Below are positions 16,003 to 21,956 of a stretch of 44,161 bases of DNA, in pieces. The DNA comes from Nitricoxidireducens sp046726235 (GTDB lineage: Bacteria; Pseudomonadota; Gammaproteobacteria; Burkholderiales; Rhodocyclaceae), in contig JBKPAD010000018.1 in the NCBI GenBank assembly GCA_046726235.1, positions 1 to 44,161 on the forward strand, read 5' to 3'. The position numbers and the translations under genes are program-made. The notes beneath the pieces were generated by a model, which ran no database searches, was not told the origin of the DNA, and saw only the letters and a program-made list of their open reading frames with translations. The first letter of the stretch is position 1, and each line of letters begins with the position of its first letter.

Positions 16003-16491
16003 TTACGCCGTGGAGGGCGGCGTCGCCGGAAAGTTCGCCGCCTCGCGGGCGCGCTGCTTGGCGGCGGCGTTGTCGGCGTGGCCGATATGCAGCAGGTCGG
16101 CGAGCTTGCGCATCAGGTGCAGCTCGTGGGCGTCGAGGTGCGCGTCGGCCATGGCGACGCGCCAGAGGTTCTCGACGATGACGAGTTTCTCCTCGCGGCT
16201 GCAGTGCCGGTTGATGAGCGAGGTGAACTGGTAGTAGTCGTTGGCCTGGCGGGCTTCCTCCGCGGCCAGCGCGAGCAGGGTTTCGTACTCGGCGGCATCG
16301 AGGGCGAAGTGGCCGCGCATCGCGGCGGCGATGGCCTCGCGCTCCGTCGCGGAGATGTCGCCGTCGGCGCGCGTCAGTTCCAGCAGCAGCGCCGCGGTGG
16401 CCACCTGCAGCGCGTGTTCCTTCGACGGGCCGACGGCATGCGTGGCGGGGTCGATGAAACGGTCGAAGAATTGCTTGATGCCGGCGATCAT
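16003..16491 (-). CDS. TerB-like protein
   Basis: This 162-residue helical protein has the TerB (tellurite-resistance) fold signature twice. The first half has LELTRADGDISATEREAI and the second MADAHLDAHELHLMRKLADLL, each an acidic, probably metal-binding, EF-hand-like turn. TerB proteins are cytoplasmic and associate with membrane stress systems. It lies between the SLAC1/TehA-like channel gene (53 bases upstream) and the lipoprotein hydrolase (20 bases downstream). The start ATG (MIAGIKQFF) is preferred to the long in-frame extension, which overlaps the channel gene. A real tellurite phenotype is not established by sequence. Confidence 0.85.
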   Translation of the reverse strand: MIAGIKQFFDRFIDPATHAVGPSKEHALQVATAALLLELTRADGDISATEREAIAAAMRGHFALDAAEYETLLALAAEEARQANDYYQFTSLINRHCSREEKLVIVENLWRVAMADAHLDAHELHLMRKLADLLHIGHADNAAAKQRAREAANFPATPPSTA

Positions 16492-16544
16492 GGCGGTGGG
16501 GTCGGAAGTCCAGCCGGCGATTGTAGACGCCGGCGGGCGCGGCT

Positions 16545-17501
16545 TCAGTCCGCGACGCAGATTTCGCGCCGCGCGACGGCGAGCAGGGTGCGCGCCGACA
16601 GCGCCGCCACGACGGCGGTGAGCACGGCCAGCAGGCCGATCGACAGCCACTCGAAGGCGTCGCCGCCGACCTTCTCGGTCATGATCAGCGAGGCGATGGT
16701 GATCGCCGCCAGCGGGAACGAATAGGCCCAGGCCGAGAGAAAGAACTTCACGCGCAGGAAGCGCAGCGCATTGCTCGCCATCAGCAGCGTCAGCAGCAGC
16801 CCGATGTAATAGAGCACGCGCGCGAAGGCATCGATGCCGCCGGTGAGATTGACGTAGGCGACGAAGCCCACCGCGGGCGGGGCGATGAGGATGAACAGCG
16901 TCGGCGTCAGGCGCTCGGGCAGCGGCGCATGGAAGAACAGGCGGGACATCACGATGGTGAACAGCACCGGCCAGAAGACCAGCCCGATGCTGAAGAAGAA
17001 CCACGACACCTCGAGCATGCCGAGCTTCACGCCGGCCACCGGCACCAGCACGTTGCCGACGACGGGAATGAACCAGGCCGGGCTCACGTGCGCGATCTCG
17101 AAATGCGTGTGGTGGATCCAGGCGTTGATGACGTAGAGCGTGAAGGCGAGATGCAGCGCCGCGCCGGCGGTCCAGAGCGCGCGCGCAGCCTCCGGATCCG
17201 TGTCGAGCAGCGGCACCGCGAGCAGCAACAGGCCGATCGACATCGCGGGGAAGAAGTTCAGCTTCACCGGATGGCGCAGCTCCTTGGCCACTTCCTGCGG
17301 GTGGCGCAGCAGCTTGAGGGCATAGACGGCCGCGACCAGCATGAAGGTGCCGATCGCGAGCGGCAGCACCAGGCAGCTGACGGAAAGCGCCGGCTTGAAG
17401 ACCACCTCCGCCTTGCGCCAGGCGATCGTCAGGCCCGCGAGCCCCATGATGACGGCGAAGAAGGCGACCGGGAAATGCGCGAGGCGGGATGGCTTGTCCA
17501 T
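16545..17501 (-). CDS. SLAC1/TehA-family anion channel or transporter
   Basis: This 318-residue protein has about ten membrane helices. HFPVAFFAVIMGLAGLTIAW at the start and the internal repeated helix-hairpin order fit the SLAC1/TehA/TDT family, which includes the E. coli and Haemophilus TehA proteins. Family members conduct anions or carry C4-dicarboxylates. Pairing with a TerB-like gene directly downstream suggests a membrane-stress or tellurite context, which is inference. It is the first gene of a minus-strand operon, reading away from an AT-rich divergent promoter region shared with the chemoreceptor at 17665. Confidence 0.87.
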   Translation of the reverse strand: MDKPSRLAHFPVAFFAVIMGLAGLTIAWRKAEVVFKPALSVSCLVLPLAIGTFMLVAAVYALKLLRHPQEVAKELRHPVKLNFFPAMSIGLLLLAVPLLDTDPEAARALWTAGAALHLAFTLYVINAWIHHTHFEIAHVSPAWFIPVVGNVLVPVAGVKLGMLEVSWFFFSIGLVFWPVLFTIVMSRLFFHAPLPERLTPTLFILIAPPAVGFVAYVNLTGGIDAFARVLYYIGLLLTLLMASNALRFLRVKFFLSAWAYSFPLAAITIASLIMTEKVGGDAFEWLSIGLLAVLTAVVAALSARTLLAVARREICVAD

Positions 17502-17519
17502 GAGGGGGCGTGCTCTTCG

Positions 17520-17545
17520 AATATAGGCAACGGCTAATATACTAT
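17520..17545 (+). promoter_or_regulatory. AT-rich divergent promoter region
   Basis: In otherwise GC-rich surroundings this stretch contains TATACT (17538-17543) on the plus strand and TATATT on the minus strand, both good -10-like hexamers. They would serve the chemoreceptor at 17665 and the SLAC1-like gene at 17501. No good -35 is apparent for either, so the assignment is tentative. Confidence 0.3.
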
Positions 17546-17664
17546 GAGTCGTCCCTTATGGCCGTCGCGCCCGAAATGCCCTACAACGAAAGTGGTCGGG
17601 CGACGTGCGCCGCCTGCCGCCAAAAGAAAATCGTGCCGTACGACGATTCACAGGGAGCATCGCC

Positions 17665-19182
17665 ATGTTGTCCCGCCTGAAAGTGAAGACACAGTTGCTG
17701 GTCCTCATCGGCACCAGCCTGATCCTGTTCCTTGCGGCCATCGCCATCGGACTCGCCGCGCTGCGCGACAACTCGGGGCGCTTCGCCGAGTTCATCGTGC
17801 GCGATTCCGCGCGCCTCGCCGCCTTCAACGAGATGTACGCGCAAGGCCTGCAGAGCGGGCAGGCGCTGCGCAACATCATGCTCGATCCGTCGAACCGCAA
17901 GGCCTACGACAACCTGCAGCAGGCGGTGGCCGACTTCAATGCCGCGCGCGAGAAGGGCGCAGCGCTATCGAACGATCGTCCCGAGGTCGCCGCGCGACTG
18001 ACGGCGATCGCCGGCCTGTTCCATGCCCAGGACGAGGCGCGCAAGGGCGTGCTCGCGGAGATCGCCGCCGGCAATTTCGAACAGGCCAAGACCCTGCTCA
18101 ACAAGAACGAAACGCCGGCCTGGCGCAAGCTGAAGGACGAACTGCTGAAGGGCATCGCCGAACTCTCGACGGAAGCGGCCGCCACCGAGAAGGAAATCCA
18201 GGAGCAGGCGGTGAGCAAGCAGCGGCTGATCGTCGGCGTTGCCGCCGTCGCCATGTTGGCGATGCTGTCGATCTCGCTGCTGATCGTGCGCAACCTGCTG
18301 CACCAGCTCGGCGCCGAACCCGCCTACGCCGTCGAGGTCATGCACCACCTCGCCGACGGCGATCTCTCGGACGACATCGCCGTCGCCGACAAGGACGAGG
18401 CCAGCCTGATGTACGCCATCCGCAAGACCAGCGAGAGCCTGGCCGGCACCATCGCGGACGTGCGCGCCACCGCCGACCGGCTGGTGAACGCCGCCGGCGA
18501 GGTTTCGGCGACCGCGCAGTCGCTGAGCCAGGCGTCGTCCGAACAGGCCAGTTCAGTCGAGCAGACGACCGCCAACGTCGAACAGATGAGCGAGAGCATC
18601 GCGCGCAACACCACCAATGCCGAGCTGACCAACGACATGGCCGGACGCGCCGCCGAAGAAGCGGTCGCCGGCAGCAAGGCCGTCCGGGACACGGTCGACG
18701 CCATGCGCCAGATCGCCGACAAGATCGGCATCGTCGACGACATCGCCTACCAGACCAACCTGCTGGCGCTGAACGCCGCCATCGAGGCCGCGCGCGCGGG
18801 CGACGCCGGCCGCGGGTTCGCCGTCGTGGCGGCCGAGGTGCGCAAGCTGGCCGAACGCTCGCAGGTGGCGGCGCAGGAAATCGGCGAGGTCGCATCCTCG
18901 TCGGTGCGCATCGCCGAGGGTGCGGGCGCCCTGTTCGAGAAGATGGCGCCGACGATCGGCAAGACCTCCGAACTGGTGCGCGAGATCGCCGCCGCTTCGC
19001 AGCAGCAGACGTCCGGCGTCGCCCACATCAACGGCGCCATGGGGCAACTGAACCAGGCGACCCAGATCAACGCCGCCGCCTCGGAGGAACTGGCGGCGAC
19101 GGCGGCCGAGATGCACGGTCAGGTCGATCGCCTGCACGAATTGATGGACTTCTTCCGCCTGCAGAAGGGCGCGTCGCACTGA
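17665..19182 (+). CDS. Methyl-accepting chemotaxis protein
   Basis: This is a 505-residue chemoreceptor: membrane helix at about 10-35, helical periplasmic sensor, second membrane helix (LIVGVAAVAMLAMLSISLLI), HAMP-like region, then the signalling coiled coil with tip IVDDIAYQTNLLALNAAIEA and GFAVVAAEVRKLAERSQVAA. It ends in LQKGASH, without the aromatic tether of the right-edge receptors. The start (MLSRLKVKTQ) has AGGGAG upstream; the in-frame extension of 20 residues lacks a ribosome site. A STAS-domain gene follows 117 bases downstream. Confidence 0.95.
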   Translation: MLSRLKVKTQLLVLIGTSLILFLAAIAIGLAALRDNSGRFAEFIVRDSARLAAFNEMYAQGLQSGQALRNIMLDPSNRKAYDNLQQAVADFNAAREKGAALSNDRPEVAARLTAIAGLFHAQDEARKGVLAEIAAGNFEQAKTLLNKNETPAWRKLKDELLKGIAELSTEAAATEKEIQEQAVSKQRLIVGVAAVAMLAMLSISLLIVRNLLHQLGAEPAYAVEVMHHLADGDLSDDIAVADKDEASLMYAIRKTSESLAGTIADVRATADRLVNAAGEVSATAQSLSQASSEQASSVEQTTANVEQMSESIARNTTNAELTNDMAGRAAEEAVAGSKAVRDTVDAMRQIADKIGIVDDIAYQTNLLALNAAIEAARAGDAGRGFAVVAAEVRKLAERSQVAAQEIGEVASSSVRIAEGAGALFEKMAPTIGKTSELVREIAAASQQQTSGVAHINGAMGQLNQATQINAAASEELAATAAEMHGQVDRLHELMDFFRLQKGASH

Positions 19183-19251
19183 GGAGTCGCCCCGGCCGAC
19201 TCTAGCTTTGGTCGGTCGCGGTATCGCTTTCGCCCAATTGTAATGACCGGA

Positions 19252-19289
19252 CGTTTCGCGCAGGATTGATGTCGACATCATCCGAAACG
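19252..19289. promoter_or_regulatory. Nested palindrome upstream of STAS gene, operator candidate
   Basis: CGTTTCG (19252-19258) and CGAAACG (19283-19289) form an outer inverted repeat, and between them GATGTCGACATC (19268-19279) is a perfect 12-bp palindrome. The structure ends 10 bases before the STAS start codon, so it could bind a dimeric regulator or fold in the mRNA leader and cover the ribosome site. Confidence 0.4.
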
Positions 19290-19299
19290 CGAGGTCCCC

Positions 19300-19605
19300 A
19301 TGAACTTCGACACGACACTGCACGCCGACTCCATCGTGATCCGGGTCCCGCTCCGGTTCGACTTCCGCTTCGTCGGCGAATTCAGGATCCACATGGAAAC
19401 CGCCATCGACCAGGGCAGCGGGAGCGAAGTCGTCGTCGACCTGGCCGACACGACCTACCTCGACAGCTCGGCGATGGGCATGCTGCTCGTGCTGCGGGAC
19501 CAGGCCAGGGCCAAGGGAAAGTACGTGGTCATCTCACGCCCCGGCGGCGTGGTCAGGGAAGCGCTGCAACGCGCGCGATTCGAGAAGATCTTCGACTTCC
19601 GGTAG
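19300..19605 (+). CDS. STAS-domain protein (anti-sigma factor antagonist-like)
   Basis: This is a 101-residue single STAS domain. VDLADTTYLDSSAMGMLL is the conserved loop and helix in which SpoIIAA-type proteins carry the phosphorylatable Ser (DSSAMG). No partner kinase or phosphatase is in the window. Such proteins are switched by a partner kinase and release an anti-sigma or other target when unphosphorylated. The gene follows a chemoreceptor and a palindromic leader; GAGGT precedes the ATG. Whether it works with chemotaxis or c-di-GMP proteins nearby is open. Confidence 0.88.
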   Translation: MNFDTTLHADSIVIRVPLRFDFRFVGEFRIHMETAIDQGSGSEVVVDLADTTYLDSSAMGMLLVLRDQARAKGKYVVISRPGGVVREALQRARFEKIFDFR

Positions 19606-19693
19606 TCGGTGAGGGCGGGCGCCGCGCCAAGGCCGGCGCGCCCCGGCACCTCGCTTGCCGGCGGATCGGGCACCCGACCAGCGGAGACCGATC

Positions 19694-20209
19694 ATGGCGA
19701 CGACAGAATTGGAACAGGCACCGCCGATCCAGGCGGAACCCACGCGGAAGCACCAGTGGCTGCAGCGCCTCGTCGGCGAGTGGACCTACGAGGCGCAGGC
19801 GATCATGACACCGGGCCAGCCGGTCGAGAAGTTTTCCGGCCGCGAGAGCGTGCGATCGATCGGCGATCTCTGGATCGTGGCGACCGGCCAGGGCGAGATT
19901 CCGGGCGGCATTCCGGCAACGACGGTGCTGACGCTCGGTTACGATCCGAGGACCAAGCGTTACGTCGGCACCTGGATCGGCTCGATGATGACCCACCTCT
20001 GGGTGTATGACGGCGAGATGGACGCCGGCGAGAAGACGCTGACGCTCAATTCCGACGGGCCGGACATGGTCACCGAAGGCAAGATGGCGAAGTACCGGGA
20101 CGTCGTCGAACTGATCGGAGACGACCGCCGCGTGCTGACCTCCTACCGTCTCGGCGACGACGGAAAATGGGCCGAGATCATGTATGCGGACTATCAGCGC
20201 GTAAAGTAG
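19694..20209 (+). CDS. DUF1579 family protein
   Basis: This is a 171-residue soluble protein. HQWLQRLVGEWTYEAQ at the start, the GTWIGSMMTHLWVYDGEMD segment and repeated beta strands fit the DUF1579 family, a lipocalin-like beta fold of unknown function. No signal peptide is present. The ATG at 19694 has GGAGA upstream. It follows the STAS gene by 88 bases, with a GC-rich gap in between that holds no gene. Ligand and role are unknown. Confidence 0.82.
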   Translation: MATTELEQAPPIQAEPTRKHQWLQRLVGEWTYEAQAIMTPGQPVEKFSGRESVRSIGDLWIVATGQGEIPGGIPATTVLTLGYDPRTKRYVGTWIGSMMTHLWVYDGEMDAGEKTLTLNSDGPDMVTEGKMAKYRDVVELIGDDRRVLTSYRLGDDGKWAEIMYADYQRVK

Positions 20210-20252
20210 AGCGGCCGGCGAGTTCTTGGGCTCGCTGCGACGAGGAGCCACC

Positions 20253-20525
20253 GTGAGCCACAAGCATCTGGCCTTGCTGCGCAAGGTCTTCGAGGATCCG
20301 ATCAGCGGCAACATCCACTGGCGCGAGGTGGAGTCGCTGCTGCACCACGTCGGCGCAGAGGTCGAGCCGGCGCACGGTTCGCGTTTCCGCCTCGTCCTCA
20401 ACGGTGTCGAGGGCTTTCTCCACCACCCGCACAACAGCAACATGTGCGACCGGCAGACGATCAAGCTGTTGCGCGAGTTCCTCGCCCACGCCGGCGTCAC
20501 GCCGTCGCGCTACGAGGCCGGCTAG
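20253..20525 (+). CDS. HicA-like protein without adjacent HicB
   Basis: This is a 90-residue small protein. NIHWREVESLLHHVGAEV and GSRFRLVLNGVEGFLHHPH, followed by TIKLLREFLAHAGV, match the widespread family annotated as HicA-type toxins. In canonical HicA the motif GSH carries the catalytic His; here it reads GSRF, though HHPH follows. No HicB antitoxin gene adjoins it. It is therefore either a solitary HicA-fold protein with another role or an unpaired toxin relic. The GTG start is preceded by GAGGAG; an ORF start nine codons earlier lacks support. A 232-base gap (20526-20757) with no convincing gene follows. Confidence 0.75.
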   Translation: MSHKHLALLRKVFEDPISGNIHWREVESLLHHVGAEVEPAHGSRFRLVLNGVEGFLHHPHNSNMCDRQTIKLLREFLAHAGVTPSRYEAG

Positions 20526-20757
20526 CGGCCCCGGTGCTGCGGCGCCACCCTCAATTCCTTCAGCCGGGCTTCCTCGAACGCCGGCGGTCGTCCAGGCTGC
20601 CGTGACGTAATCGGGTTGTCGTCTAGGACGACGGCCAGACGCGGTATCCGTTCCCTGCGTCGGTCCTCGCGAGCAGGTAGTCCGAACAGGCGCTTTCGGG
20701 GATTGGCAGTACCTCGCCCGCACCCTATCTTCTTCTGCACCGCACAGGAGACGTGAC

Positions 20758-20916
20758 ATGCTGGCGACGACCACTCCGAGCATCGAAGGCAAGCGCATCA
20801 CTCGCTATTTGGGCGCGAACGCCGTGGTCGGCATCGACCTCGACTACGAGGTCCTCGGCCAGGGCAACGGGATGCTGATGGTGTCGGCGAGCGGGACAGC
20901 GGTGGTTGTCGAATGA
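20758..20916 (+). CDS. Internally deleted YbjQ-like protein (52 residues)
   Basis: The first 19 residues (MLATTTPSIEGKRITRYLG) match the N-terminus of YbjQ/UPF0145 proteins, which are about 105 residues long. The rest (ANAVVGIDLDYEVLGQ, then GMLMVSASGTAVVVE) matches their C-terminus. The middle 50 or so residues, containing the family's long helix, are missing, and the joint is in frame at LGAN, where the full-length family also reads LGA(D/N)AVVG. A good ribosome site, CAGGAG, is retained and the stop overlaps the next gene's ATG. The reading frame is clean, so the product may be made. YbjQ proteins form pentameric rings; what a mini form would do is unknown. Confidence 0.75.
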   Translation: MLATTTPSIEGKRITRYLGANAVVGIDLDYEVLGQGNGMLMVSASGTAVVVE

Positions 20917-21224
20917 TGCGGTTGCGGCCCGACATCGAGGAACTGCTCAACGCCGCGCTCGACACGCACGAGGTCAAGATCGTGATTCGCAACCTGTGCG
21001 CGGCCTACGGCGAGGTCGCCGGAACAGGCGTCGTCTGCCTCGCCAAAGAACGCCGGTGCGCGGAAATCACCGGCTTCGTCGAGATGCGGGACAAGATCGC
21101 GCTGAACGTCGCCCGCCGTCTCGGCGTCGGCAACGTCGGCACGCGCCTCGTCGTCTTCCGATACCTGGCGCCGGTCGGTTTCGTACTGCCGGCCGCGTCG
21201 GAAGCAGAGCGCAAGACCGCGTGA
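20913..21224 (+). CDS. Protein of unknown function coupled to mini-YbjQ
   Basis: This 103-residue soluble protein begins inside the stop of the mini-YbjQ gene (ATGA overlap), so the two are translationally coupled. It reads LRPDIEELLNAALDTHEVKI, then beta-alpha sequence with CAAYGEVAGTGVVCLAKERR. I do not recognise a family. The C-terminal tail (SEAERKTA) is polar. Together with the genes on either side it forms a three-gene plus-strand set ending at the terminator at 21891. Confidence 0.65.
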   Translation: MMRLRPDIEELLNAALDTHEVKIVIRNLCAAYGEVAGTGVVCLAKERRCAEITGFVEMRDKIALNVARRLGVGNVGTRLVVFRYLAPVGFVLPAASEAERKTA

Positions 21225-21264
21225 GTCGCAAGGCGTACCAGCCGGTGAAATAGCGATCGAGTGC

Positions 21265-21879
21265 ATGGCGCGGAGTTCACTGCCCCGACACGTGGGCTTC
21301 ATTCCGGATGGCAATCGCCGCTGGGCCGTCGAACACGGCTTGGCGAAGTCCGACGGCTACACCTTCGGCATTGCGCCCGGCCTCCACCTGTTCGAGATGT
21401 GCCAGGAGCGTGGCATCAAGGAAGCGTCGATCTACTGCTTCACGCAAGACAACACACGACGGCCATCCACCCAGAAGCACGCCTTCACCGAGGCCACGGT
21501 GACCTTCGCCGAGGAAATCGCCCGCCGCGGCGCCGCCGTCCTCGTCGTCGGGGATGAGACTTCGGCCCAGTTTCCGGTCGCGCTGGCGCCGTTCCGTCGG
21601 CGGCGGGGCAAAGGCATGAAGGTCAATCTGCTGGTGAACTACGGCTGGGAATGGGACCTGGCCGGCATCAGGAATGGCGGCCTTCGCTCGGCCGCGGTCT
21701 CCCGCCTCGACCTCATCGTTCGCTGGGGCGGAGGGCGCCGGCTCAGCGGCTTCCTGCCGGCGCAGTCGGTGTATGCCGACTTCTACGTCTGCGACGACTA
21801 CTGGCCGGACTTCCGGCCGCAGCACTTCCATGATGCCCTGGCCTGGTTCCGTATCCAGGACAGGACGTTGGGCGGGTAG
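21265..21879 (+). CDS. Short divergent cis-prenyltransferase (UppS-like paralogue)
   Basis: This is a 204-residue protein, against about 250 for undecaprenyl diphosphate synthase. It keeps HVGFIPDGNRRWA (Asp-Gly-Asn-Arg active-site start, residues 9-21), YCFTQDNTRRP in place of FSxENWxRP, and WPDF near the end. The substrate-binding motif IRTxGExRLSNF reads VRWGGGRRLSGF (152-163): Thr, Glu and Asn are replaced, while both Arg and the Ser remain. The later YAE is YAD. The central region is shortened by roughly 35-40 residues. It probably binds isoprenoid diphosphates but may make a shorter product or be inactive. It is followed by a strong terminator. Confidence 0.85.
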   Translation: MARSSLPRHVGFIPDGNRRWAVEHGLAKSDGYTFGIAPGLHLFEMCQERGIKEASIYCFTQDNTRRPSTQKHAFTEATVTFAEEIARRGAAVLVVGDETSAQFPVALAPFRRRRGKGMKVNLLVNYGWEWDLAGIRNGGLRSAAVSRLDLIVRWGGGRRLSGFLPAQSVYADFYVCDDYWPDFRPQHFHDALAWFRIQDRTLGG

Positions 21880-21890
21880 GGTTCACAAGA

Positions 21891-21918
21891 AAACGGGGCG
21901 ACTTTCGTCGCCCCGTTT
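21891..21918. terminator. Bidirectional terminator
   Basis: A perfect 12-bp stem (AAACGGGGCGAC and its complement) closed by TTTC lies between the convergent UppS-like gene, ending 21879, and nrdJ, ending 21957. On the minus strand the stem runs into TTTTCTTGT, a fair T tract; on the plus strand it ends in TTTGACTA. It likely ends both transcripts. Confidence 0.88.
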
Positions 21919-21956
21919 GACTACTACTACTGGACAGTTGCTTGGCGGCCTATGCC

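Noticed and set aside
20522..20740. Minus-strand ORF of 72 codons
   Set aside because: Ends inside the HicA-like gene's stop region, no ribosome site, Arg-rich, no family recognised; a degraded gene cannot be excluded.
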